Of a stretch of 64,000 nt of DNA, positions 11,763 to 21,598 are shown piece by piece. Under the pieces are notes generated by a model. The model was not told the origin of the DNA, did no database searches, and saw only the letters and a program-made list of their open reading frames with translations. The stretch comes from Lathyrus oleraceus (lineage: Eukaryota; Streptophyta; Magnoliopsida; Fabales; Fabaceae), in the NCBI RefSeq assembly GCF_024323335.1, contig NC_066585.1, positions 537,486,769-537,550,768 of the forward strand, given 5' to 3'. Made by a program: the position numbers and the translations under genes. The first letter of the stretch is position 1. Each line of letters begins with the position of its first letter.

Positions 11763-12503
11763 TTGTTTTCAATCTATCATGGGGCAAACTTTCTCAATAA
11801 TTGATTAAAGGAAGTATTATAATTGATTATTATTCAAATCTAACAAAATATTTCCTATTTTTCTAGGTCATAATCGATTATGGTCACATCCTAATCGATT
11901 ATGGTATGTATCCGACCCGAAAAACCTTCCTTTCTTGGCTAATTTTTTTTGCTATAAAAGGCGAACTTGTGATCATTTGAAAACAAACAAGAAATTTAAA
12001 GTTACCTCTCTTATACTCTTTCTCTTTCTTTTCTTAATTTCATATTCACTTAAATACTATTTTAGTGATGAAAGAGTAAACACTTTAAGTCAAATTATCT
12101 TGTATAAACCATTGTGGATTTTTAACTATAATCAAGAGATGGATGTTCACTTGACTATAATATTTTGTTATAAAGGTTTCAAGCTCAACCTGAGATGAAA
12201 TCTTGGTGTAAGGAGGTTGTGAACTGATCTTGTTGTAAAAGCTTTGTGATGGTGGAAATCTCAAGGGTCACTTCTTTGGGACTGGACATAGGTCTCATGG
12301 TTTTGGCTGAACCATGATAAGATTCAGTGCATTCTTCTCTGATCTCTTATCTCTTTACTTTTTGTCTTTATTTTCCCTCACTTCTCTTCATATCATATTC
12401 ATATTCTTAAAATTAACCTTAAAACAAATTTAATTTTTAAAGTCTAAAAAATATTATATCACAAGTTAGCTCCTTTTTTATGTTTGAAGTCACTTGGGTA
12501 ACA
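11763..12503 (+). repeat. Decayed copia 5' LTR (left boundary uncertain)
   Basis: A TATA-like TGCTATAAAAGG lies at about 11950. The block ends at about 12503 with TAACA directly before a mutated initiator-Met primer site, and a copia gag start follows. The left end cannot be fixed because no partner LTR or target duplication is visible. A direct pair of AATCGATTATGG motifs lies at about 11871-11904. Confidence 0.5.
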
Positions 12504-12505
12504 AG

Positions 12506-12519
12506 TGGCATTAGAGTCT
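12506..12519 (+). promoter_or_regulatory. Mutated copia primer-binding site
   Basis: TGGCATTAGAGTCT resembles the standard TGGTATCAGAGC site with transitions, two bases after the inferred LTR end. Confidence 0.55.
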
Positions 12520-12556
12520 AACTCATATTTAAAGATTAATCATCTTAGAAAATAAG

Positions 12557-12760
12557 ATGATTTCAAACACTTGTTTTAAAATGGGTCTTCCCCTAAATAA
12601 ACATCCACCTTTCAGTGATGAAAGGTATAACCTATGGAAAGAAATAATGCAAATATTTATTAAAACTTTTGATTTTGATGTGTGAGATTCAATTAAAAAT
12701 GTCTTATTTATTCCTACTCATTTCATAATACTGAAGTGGTGAATAAATCTAGAACTCTAC
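12557..12760 (+). pseudogene. Copia gag N-terminal fragment, broken
   Basis: From the ATG at 12557 the frame gives PPFSDERYNLWKEIMQIF and then FDFDV, followed by a stop (TGA) and DSIKNV. Plant copia gag proteins have a Trp in exactly this place (V-W-D-S-I), so TGG has become TGA. Similarity ends near 12720-12760. No pol is present downstream, so this is the stump of an old SIRE-like or similar copia insertion on the plus strand. Confidence 0.6.
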
Positions 12761-13833
12761 ATATCGTAAAAGAAAAATAATAAGTGCAACATAGTTTAAA
12801 AGTCAAATACTTAATAACTAGTTTCTTAGATATACGAGAGTATTATTGTCTATCAAACTATAGCACGCAAAAGAAATACGGGGCACTCTAAAATTGATCT
12901 ATGAAGATACCATTGTGATCAAAAGGGATATAATTAAAACATGTGATCAAGATTTTAAGTTATTTGAAATTCAAGAATTAAAACACACGATATGCACTTT
13001 TCTGGGCTTTTCTGACGTGTTCTGATCCATTCTGACGCCTTTAAAAGGGGATTTTCTACACTTTCACAAGGGTTAAGAAATTGGAAGATCAATGCACGAT
13101 TTTGAGAGCACAAGTGGTGACTTTTAGAGCATTTGAAGTCATTGGAGGCCATCATTTTAATGGATTTCATATATTATCTTTATCTATCAATTGGGGTATT
13201 TTTAATTGCATTATGAGTAGCTAAGCTGCTTTAAGTTAGGTTGTGTATATGATGAACTTATTTTTATATTGTTGGATTCTATGTTGATTTGACTATTATA
13301 TGAACTTTTTGATTTATAATGACATTCAATTGCTTATTATTCTTAATGTTTTTTATGTGAGATACTCTTTTAATCTAACATTGGGCACGTAGGGAATATT
13401 GACCATTAATTTATGTGTTGGATCTAGGGAAATTATTGTACTTATGATGGTTGAATATGAATAGGAGACCCCGAGTAGTGGCATATAAAATTAACGTCCT
13501 ATACATTGCCTAACCCTGCTTATGCTGGCGGATTAGGGATAAAAAGCCATGAGCAGTGGTTAGTGAGTTATTTCGTGAGGGGTTGGTTATAAAGGTTTTA
13601 TTAATTTGTTATGGTGTTATACTGATGATACCATTCATATAAGACATCAAACATCAACAATAGAAGAATAAGGGATTCTATAACACAACCTGACCGCTTT
13701 CATGCAATTGCTTAATCCTTTATTTACTTTTTACATTAAAACTCAAACCCCCTATTTTTTTACGAGTTTTCTATACATTGCACATATTTTGCCTTGCTTG
13801 AAGACAGTGTCGGTACACTTGCCAAGAAGTCAA
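12761..13833 (+). repeat. Probable Athila/Cyclops-like LTR (left boundary uncertain)
   Basis: A TATA-like CCTTTAAAAGGGG lies at about 13038, and the block ends at about 13833 shortly before a tRNA-Asp-type primer site. The left end is not resolvable from one copy. Assignment rests on the PBS and the gag/protease that follow. Confidence 0.45.
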
Positions 13834-13841
13834 AAAGTTTT

Positions 13842-13859
13842 CGGCACTGTTGTCGGGGA
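13842..13859 (+). promoter_or_regulatory. Athila-type primer-binding site, mutated
   Basis: CGGCACTGTTGTCGGGGA differs by a few transitions from the TGGCGCCGTTGCCGGGGA site typical of Athila-lineage elements (tRNA-Asp type). Confidence 0.65.
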
Positions 13860-13961
13860 CTGTTGATTTTTCAATAAGGCACGTTTGTGCATTTTTTTTT
13901 AGTCTTTTTAATTTTTGTTTTATTTTCTTGTTTATCATAATATTTCTGAGGTATTTTTTGT

Positions 13962-14640
13962 TTGTGTATGCACAATACAGGATCAACATTAATACCATTG
14001 GATCCAGAAATTGAAAGAACCGTATATGCTCTCAGAAAAGCAGTTAGAGAAGCAACTCTGGATGGTGGAATAACAGAAGAAGAACAAATATCAAGTTCTT
14101 CTGACTCTGAAGAGAAATTCATCATGGCAGTTGCACAAACCTTAACTATGAGGGATTTTTGTAAACGAACCAATAAAGGATATGTTTCGAGAGGGTTTGT
14201 ACCGTCAGGCCCTGCTAACTTTGACATTAAATTTTTTGTACTTTCACATTTAAGAGAAAATGCATTCGACGGGAACACGATTAGAGACCCATGAGAGCAT
14301 CTTGCACGCTTATATGAAACAATTTCAATGTGTAAATCAACTGATGTCACTAAAGACCAGATTAAATTAAGGTTGTTTGAGTTCTCATTAATTGGAAGGG
14401 CGAAAGAGTGGTTACTTTTCCTTCCAAATGGAACAATCCGGACTTGGAAGGAATTAGAGGATGAAATCGTGGATTTTTTTTTACTACTACTCAGTTTACC
14501 GAGCACCGAGCAGAAATTATGAATTTTGAGCAACAGAACATTGAGTCACTTTATGACTTTAGGGAAAGATTCAAACTTTTGTTACGTAGATACCCGAATC
14601 ACAACATGAATAATATGGAGCCGATTTAAAACTTCATCAA
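13962..14640 (+). pseudogene. Athila/Cyclops-like gag, broken by stops and frameshifts
   Basis: The first frame (13962-14294) includes PLDPEIERTVYALRKAV and stops at a TGA at 14292. The next frame (14328-14522) continues with the conserved gag core DQIKLRLFEFSLIGRAKEWL and WKELEDEIVDFF. After that the frame is lost although gag-like peptide continues to about 14640. The position behind an Athila-type PBS supports the call. The protein would have been the capsid precursor; this copy cannot make it. Confidence 0.7.
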
Positions 14641-15697
14641 AGGTCAAGACTCAAACTCGCGTGTTATTGGATGCTTCCGTGGGAGGTACTATCCGCTAAA
14701 TGACCGAACCACAAGTAAAAGATCTCATTGAGAAGACGTGTATGAACAAGTACCATTCCAAATGCGAAAGGTAGGTCAATATAAAAACTGTGGGCACGCC
14801 TAAAGGTATGTTAGCTATTAATATCCATACTGCTCTTTTAGCTTAGATTGAATTGTTAAATAAAAAGTTAGCTGAAGAAACTTAGTTAAAGCTAAAGCGA
14901 GTCGGGTACAAGCACTTAGGTGCGATTTCTGTGCATGAGAGCATGCAAATGGAATGTGTTCATTGGAAGGGACAAGTAAGGAGGTATAATTTGCTAATTT
15001 TTAAAAGAATAACCCGTATTTCAACACATAAAATTCGAGTTAGAAAGATCACCCAAATTTCCATTGGAATAATAATCGAAATTCAAATGCTAGCCAAGGG
15101 ATGCAACAAAGCCAACAAACTCCGTTTCAATGGAAGTTGTCACAATTGGAAGAGACATTGTTGAACTTCATTAAGGTGTGTCAAAGTAGCTTTGATTAGG
15201 TAAATAAGACCCATGAATAAATGAGTAGAAACCATGATGCGTCTATCAAAGATTTGAAGATGAAGATTGGTCAATTATCTAGACAAGTAGCTGCTTTTTC
15301 GAGCTCAAATGGAGGATTCACCGGTAACACCGTTGATAATCCTAAGAATGAAAGATGCAAGGTTATGGATACATGTTTAAGGGTGATTATTAAAAAGGAT
15401 AAAGATCATATATTTAAAGAAGGTATGGTTGGGATAGAGGAGAGTACCAATCAAGGTGACCAAGAGTAAATAGGAGTCACCCTTGATAAACTCATTGATA
15501 AAAACTCTCCTTGCATAAGAACAAAGAAGCAGATCCTGACTGAACCAAATCCTTCTTTGTTGGATTACGTAAAACCATTGTACCCAATAATTAAAAAGAA
15601 ACTGGTTCAAGATGATGAAGCCGAGATGTTTGCAAAGTTCAAGGAAATGCTAGCTACTCTACAGGTAAGTATTTCGTTCCATGAAATTTAAGAACTA
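14641..15697 (+). pseudogene. Degenerate Athila/Cyclops-like gag C-terminal region
   Basis: About 1 kb links the gag core to the protease fragment and is probably the rest of the same gag-pro gene, with many stops in all plus frames. Short open pieces (15221-15469) read like Athila linker sequence, for example DLKMKIGQLSRQVAAF. The call rests mainly on position. Confidence 0.5.
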
Positions 15698-16240
15698 ATG
15701 CCTAAGTTTGCTAAATTTATAGAGGCATTACTAAAACATCAATCCTTACCAGCAAAATTAAAAGACCTAGGTAAGTTTACTATTTCTTGTAATATCGGTG
15801 GAATGAATATTCTTCATGCTCTATGTGATCTGGGATCTAGCATAAATGTCATGCCACTGAAAACTGTAAAAGAATTGAAAGTGGGTGAGATCACACCGAG
15901 TAACATGTCTCTCACTCTAGATGACTTGTCTATTACTCAACCGATTGCTATTTTACGTGACATGTTAGTACATGTCGTCGACTTAGTGTTTCCTATAGAT
16001 TTTGTAGTGCTTGATACAAAAGGAAATTCAAGAGGATATGTTATTCTCAGACGAACATTCTTGGCAACTGGGAAAGTGAAGATTGATGTAGAAATGGGTG
16101 GACTTATCTTGAAGTTCAATAAAAGGAAGGTAGTTTTCAAGGTATGATTGGACACCTTATGTGGATAATTTGGGTACTTGCTACCATATGGAGGAAAAAG
16201 GTAGGAAAGTAGACAAAAGAATGAAAAAATGAGTTTTCAC
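15698..16240 (+). pseudogene. Athila/Cyclops-like aspartic protease fragment
   Basis: An open stretch of 149 codons (15698-16147) begins MPKFAKFIEALLKHQSLPAK and carries the active-site motif ALCDLGSSINVMP, in the D-L-G form usual for Athila protease. FPIDFVVLD and FLATGKVKID follow. After the stop, the peptide TCYHMEEKGRKVDK still resembles the Athila continuation up to about 16220. RT, RNase H and integrase are absent: sequence similarity switches abruptly to a CACTA transposase. This is the last recognisable part of the Athila remnant. Confidence 0.72.
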
Positions 16241-16939
16241 ATGCGCGAGGGTATCCCTCTAGAAGACATGATTCATGATATTGGAGTAGATGTTTTTAAG
16301 AAAGCTAATGTGGTAGATATTTTGCAAAGAGACATGGAATATTCATTGTATCTAGGATGTAAAAGTTTTACAAGAATGCGAGTTGTGTTAAGACTATTTA
16401 ATCTTAAGGCAAGAGGTGTGTGGATGGATAAAAGTTTCACTGAATTGCTTGAATTGTTGAAAGAAATGCTTCCCGAAGATAACACGCTGTCGAACCGTAG
16501 TTATAAGGCCAAGAAGATATTGTATCCAATGGGTTTTGACTATGTCAAAATACATGCATGTCGTAATGATTGCATCTTATATAGGAAAGAGGTTTAAGGA
16601 GTTCTCGAGGTGTGGGGAATCACTCTACAAGTAGAAGGATAATGGTGTTTATTGCGATGATAATGTAACTAGCAAGGGTGTTCCTTCCGAGGTGATGTGG
16701 TACCTACTGATAATTCCAAGGTTTAAGATATTTTTTGCTAATGTTAATGACACAAAGAATACTAGATGGCATGCAGATGAAAGAGTGTGTGGTGGAAAAA
16801 TTTGGCATGTAGCTGATTCATTGCAATGGAAGAAAATTGATTCCTTGTTTCCAGATTTTGCCCTAAAACTGAGGAACCTTAGGATTGGACTTGCTACTGA
16901 CAAAATGAACCCTTTAGGTAATTTGACTAATAACCATAC
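16241..16939 (+). pseudogene. CACTA (En/Spm) Tnp2-type transposase, first part
   Basis: The frame includes EDMIHDIGVDVFKKANVV, FNLKARGVWMDKSFTELL, KEMLPEDNTL and KIHACRNDCILYRKEV, all hallmarks of plant Tnp2 transposases. After a stop at 16595 the next pieces (16692-16939) give WHADERVCGGKIWHVADS, WKKIDSLFPDF and GLATDKMNPLGNLTNNH. The coding sequence then stops at 16939, where the Ogre-like LTR begins, and resumes at 37659. Several stops and frame changes predate that insertion, so the gene was already dead. Tnp2 normally binds the element's ends and cuts them. The left end of this CACTA element is not identified. Confidence 0.85.
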
Positions 16940-18499
16940 TGTCATACGGTGAACTGACTTGGGGTGTTTTGCTTTTAATCGCAATGTCGCGGATAGCAAG
17001 AGTCGCCACCGACTTTTCTTTTATCCAATAAGGAAAGGTGGAAAAGAACAGGAAAGACCTCAATAGATTTTGGGTTCGGGAGGTACATTATACAAAGGGA
17101 AGGTGTTAGCACCCTTTGTATCCATGGTTATCCATGGGCTCTTAATTACTGGATCACTTATGTTTTTGTCTGAAAAGTGTCGGTGAATTGCTTAAAAAAT
17201 GTTTGAAAAGAGAATTTAACTTTGTAATGATTCTTGTATGAATGTATACAAAGTGGTTATCTCGTTTAGTTTTGAAAATTGTTTAAAAAATAGTTTGGAA
17301 ATGTGTGAGGTGTAAAAAGTATTTTAGGTTATGATCCAGTAATTGAGAGTTATACCTTCCTAAGGTCGTTATGGGCATTTCCTATCCTTATGAGGGTAAA
17401 ACTGTCCTTACTATTGAGAAGTAAGTAATCTTACCCTTTGGATGTTTAAGGGTCACCGTAGGGTCATCGATAGGTCATTGAAGGCAACAGTTGTGAAGAT
17501 ACCTTAGCATTCGAAGGGACTATCATCATTTAATCGTAGGCAACATCGGAGGGTCATCGCGGGACAAAATTGTATTTTCGAAGGCAACATCCGAGGGACC
17601 ATGATTTATTTTATGATGATTTAATCGAAGGGCCATTGCTAAGTGTATCCCCACATTCGCGGGACATGACCATTATACCGTAATACCGTAAGGCAGCAAA
17701 GAGAGGTCCAAGATCACTTATTTAAAGGTCATATTTTAAAGTCAATTAAGTAATTAAGTCCATACTAAAATCAATGCATTAAAATTAATACATTAAAATT
17801 AATACATTAAGACATTAAAATGAACACATTAAAATTAATTAGGCCACTTAGGGTGAGTCTCCACAAGGGTATCCCACAAATAAAGTGGGAGACCTAAACA
17901 GCAATCTTTTCCCGGGACATATGAACCTTTGCAAAATTCAGCAAACGGGTTAGAATACCAAATCAGGGTGCAATCGAGAGTTGCACCAAAGTAATAGGTA
18001 AACAAAGCATGGTTATGATAAAACAGGTCAGATGGGCAGAGATCAAAATAGGACGAAGAACAGCGGCATCCATTACAACAATTCAAAGTATCCAGGCATA
18101 CTTAAGTTACATGCAAAGCCCCAAATATATTTATGAATCTCAATTATGATATCACATGTGAATTAGGAACATAAAGCGATAATAGTAACGCAAACCTGTT
18201 TGCAATTGAGTCGCAACCTTGAATTGGCCGATCGGATAGAATTGAGCGGAGGTGACCTTGCTGCCGCCGTAAGATTAGATTCGGTAAAAAGGCACACAGT
18301 AGTTTCCGTTGTAGAAACTATTGTGCGAAAAGAATTAACTAAATACCAAAAGGGAATCCGGAATTGCAAAAGAAATAGTGTAGCACTTGTAAAACACAAT
18401 GCCTAAGCTGCTGGAAAAGAAGAAAAAATGCAAAGGCGAAAACGGCAAAGGAAAAAGGATCTCGGAAAAAAGCTCCCCCTTTTAGGTTTTCAAGGCGGC

Positions 18500-18507
18500 T
18501 ATTTATA
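18500..18507 (-). promoter_or_regulatory. TATA box in the Ogre-like 3' LTR
   Basis: The minus strand reads TATAAATA about 480 bases into the LTR, with CCGCC following. The TGACG palindromes lie 120-230 bases upstream of it, an enhancer-like spacing. Confidence 0.6.
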
Positions 18508-18626
18508 TTGTTGTCATTAGGTCATGCCTGCTGCCAGAAAGGTCTTCAACACGTACGTGGATATAGGGCCCAACGGATCTTCAAGTCTCCGAAGCGTTGC
18601 CTGCGCCCACAAAGTAGGGGAATGGT

Positions 18627-18732
18627 GTGACGTTCGTCACACCCTGTGTGACGCCCGTCACAAGGGGGTGCGAGGCGTGACGCTCGTCACAGCCTCTGTG
18701 ACGCTCGTCACAGCCTCTGTGACGCTCGTCAC
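18627..18732 (-). repeat. Array of GTGACG..CGTCAC palindromes in the Ogre-like 3' LTR (five units)
   Basis: Five 14-bp inverted repeats have arms GTGACG/CGTCAC and a two-base centre (TT, CC, CT, CT, CT). The last three are spaced by an exact 21-bp tandem unit. TGACG is the core of as-1/TGA bZIP sites in plants; binding here is inferred, not shown. Confidence 0.85.
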
Positions 18733-18989
18733 AGATGCCACACCCGTGTTCTTGTACTTTGGGTTGGGCTTTGCTGTTTGGTTCGTTTTCTTTTCTTTTT
18801 TTTTTTTTCACCCCTTTTCCTCCGCTTCCAAATAAACTACTTTCATATTATCACTAGGTGCGCGTGTAGCGAGTAGGCCAGTTTGGGTCATTCGCGAGCT
18901 GGGCCTTTGTTCCTTTAAGTGTCATAAAAATGAGTCGGAGTGCCCTGAAATGTCTTGAAATATTAATGGGCAAATTTTGGGGTATGACA

Positions 18990-21598
18990 GCTGCCCCTGT
19001 TCAATATTCTTGAACCGAGAGAGTAGAATGGTATGTGCCGTTCGTGGTCTAGAGGTGAAAGATTATTGAACACTAGAATGCCCCAAAATTTTGCACTTGC
19101 CAATTAGTCTTGGTGGAGATGGGCTTAAAGATGCCATCCAGGTAGAGGAGATTCCCAGATTGCGTCGTACGTTAGACAATGTCTGAAGACATGGGTGTCA
19201 TACCGGGTCATACGCTAGATCGTATAGTGAATCATCCATCATGCTGTTGACTTCGCTGGGGAGTCAGAGTATGCTATATACTGCTGGGGATAAGGGATCA
19301 GAATGGGTCATACACTGGACCGTATCTGAATACCAGAGTGAGCTGTTCGTTAGGCAAATGACTTTGATGGGGATGAAAGATCAGAATGGATCGTACGCTA
19401 GATCGGTTCTGAGTTGCAGAATGAGCCGTCCGTTAGGCTGAATCTGCTTGAAGAGGGAGTAGTCGTATACCAGACTACCATTCAGGAATGTACCTGTCCG
19501 ACGGTAGCACCTGAGCAAGGGAATAACCGTATACCAGACTACCATTCAGGAATGTACCTGTCCGAAGGTAGCACCTGAGCAAGGGAGTAGTCGTATACCA
19601 GACTACCATTCAGGAATGTACCTGTCCGAAGGTAGTACCTGAGTAAGGGAGTAGTCGTATACCAGACTACCATTCAGGAATGTACCTGTCCGAAGGTAGC
19701 ACCTGAGTAAGGGAGTAGTCGTATACCAGACTACCATTCAGGAATGTACCTGTCCGAAGGTAGCACCTGAGCAAGGAAGTAGTCGCATACCAGACTACCA
19801 TTCAGGAATGTACCTGTCCGAAGGTAGCACCTGAGCAGGGAAGTAGCCGTATACCAGACTACCATTCAGGAATGTACCTGTCCGAAGGTAGCACCTGAGC
19901 AAGGAAGTAGTCGTATACCAGACTACCATTCAGGAATGTACCTGTCCGAAGGTAGCACCTGAGCAGGGAAGTAGCCGTATACCAGACTACCATTCAGGAA
20001 TGTACCTGTCCGAAGGTAGCACCTGAGCAAGGAAGTAGTCGTATACCAGACTACCATTCAGAAATGTACCTGTCCGAAGGTAGCATCTGAGCAGATAAAG
20101 GTCTAACTTGGTCGTACATTAAACCTTATCTGAGTTGTCCGAGGACTTGACGGTCTAACTTGGTCGTACATTAGACTGTATTTGCAGAATCTGACTTGAA
20201 GGTCCAACTTGGTCGTACATTAGACTGTATTTGAGTGGTATTTGAAGATTTGAAGAAGGTCGGAATGGATCGTACGCTAGATCGTATCTGAGTTGTTGAA
20301 GGTCATAGGTTGAGCTGAATCAGAGTGAACCGTACGCTAGGCTGCATCTGATAGTATTTGCAACAATTTACTGGGGATGGGCTTATAGATGCCATCGTTA
20401 GGAGGATGTCAGAATGAATGGTGACATGGAGTATATCCGAAAGATGTAGTTGAATCCTGAATGTAATTGATAAGGATGCCCGTCTGAATGGACCTTTGTT
20501 TTGATTGTATCAAGAGGATAATTAACCTGAAAAATAAAGTTAGCTTCATGCCATGTCATGATGCATGAGATGCAAATGTTGTATGCATGCGTGGGCTGTG
20601 AAATGATGTAATGAGTGAATTATGCGTCTGAAATAAATGCGAACATTGTATGCATGTATATGTTATGAAATGATGTAATGTATATGATGCGGAATGAACA
20701 TTGTATGTAGGTATGTGATGTGAAGTGATGTAATGAATGCACTATGTATCTGAAACGTTCTTCCAGGGGACTCTACTGGGGAAACAAATCTCAGTCTTCG
20801 GGTCGGAGATATTTGTATTGATGGCCCTTCCTTAGCTGGGGATTTGGGTTCTGTCCAACGGGGCCTGGCTGGGGATGGAAGGGATGACCTTTCGGTAGGG
20901 CGGTGCCGACCCCTTCTGGGGAGTAGTTGGCGTTGCCGGGGAATCGAATTAGTAACAGCCTCCTTGGAAAGCGTGGTTAGACCTTCTCCTCGATCCCGAA
21001 GTCGTGTAGTAATTGCTATTGCTATTTTAGGCATGCATTTTTGTAAACATTGGTCATATTCAAGTGCATAAGTCAATTCAAGTTAAATCAATGGACGTTT
21101 ACGCAAACAAAATAGAAAAGGTAAAAACAAAAGCATCTTTTTGGAAATGAAATTGTATTGATTTTGCAAGAGGGCCTATAAATAGGCAATTTGAGTACAA
21201 GGAGACGGAAATCCTAGTAAGAGGAAATTGTCAAGAAAAAGAGAAAGCTATGCAGAAAAAGTCCTATTGATTTTAATTCCACTACTGTCATCATGTCTTC
21301 AAGCATCTCATCTCCTGCTGTCGGATAGAGGTGATTGGCTTGTTCAGTCCCTTGAACTTGGTTGAAGCTGACAGAGAACGGGACATAGTCATACGCTTGA
21401 ATCCCTAATTTTTGCCTGGACCGCCTTTTCAGGTTTTCAGTCCACCAGGATACCCGTTTTTGCCCAAGCCGCCTTTTCAGGTTTTTGACTTGCCGGGTGT
21501 ACATTTTTATATGTTTATCCCTAATTTTTGCCCGAACCCTTTTGGTTCGCCGGGATGCCCTTACTTTTGCCTAGGTACGTCGACCTAGCGGGTCTCTG
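18990..21598 (-). other. Ogre 3' untranslated region with repeats and polypurine tract
   Basis: This is 2.6 kb between the integrase stop and the 3' LTR. It holds the 64-bp tandem array (19450-20093), degenerate CGTACGCTAGATCGTATCTGA-like motifs on both sides of it, degenerate ATGATGTAATG repeats at about 20590-20740, and a pair of direct repeats containing CCGCCTTTTCAGGTTTT at about 21420 and 21470. The polypurine tract GAACAGGGGCAGC is at 19002-18990 on the minus strand. Small ORFs here have no family support. Confidence 0.75.
19450..20093. repeat. 64-bp tandem repeat array, ten copies
   Basis: The motif CGTATACCAGACTACC recurs at exactly 64-bp spacing: the GTATAC step falls at 19465, 19529, 19593, 19657, 19721, 19785, 19849, 19913, 19977 and 20041. 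Each unit also has CAGGAATGTACCTGTCCGA and GGTAGCACCTGAGC with few changes. In the last five units AAGTAGTCG and AAGTAGCCG alternate, giving a 128-bp higher-order period. Confidence 0.95.

Larger units (their letters stand above)
16940..18989 (-). repeat. 3' LTR of the Ogre-like element (2,050 bp)
   Basis: It pairs with 35624-37653. The differences noted are C/T changes near 17402, 18404, 18577 and 18895 (in LTR1 coordinates), a changed T tract near 18795, and one additional 21-bp GTGACG unit that this copy has and the other lacks. Open frames of 60-100 codons here (for example 18163-18399) recur in the other LTR simply because the DNA is duplicated; they are not supported as genes. Confidence 0.95.

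Noticed and set aside
11521..11804. ORFs on both strands made of Thr-His or Cys-Val repeats
   Set aside because: They arise from the CA/CG dinucleotide tract; no start context or family similarity.
17835..18399. Minus-strand ORFs in the Ogre LTR, repeated identically at 36519-37083
   Set aside because: The repetition is just the LTR pair. The peptides resemble no known protein and lie in the noncoding R/U5 area.
19450..20093. CRISPR-like look of regular repeats
   Set aside because: The repeats are contiguous 64-bp units without unique spacers, inside a plant retrotransposon 3' UTR.
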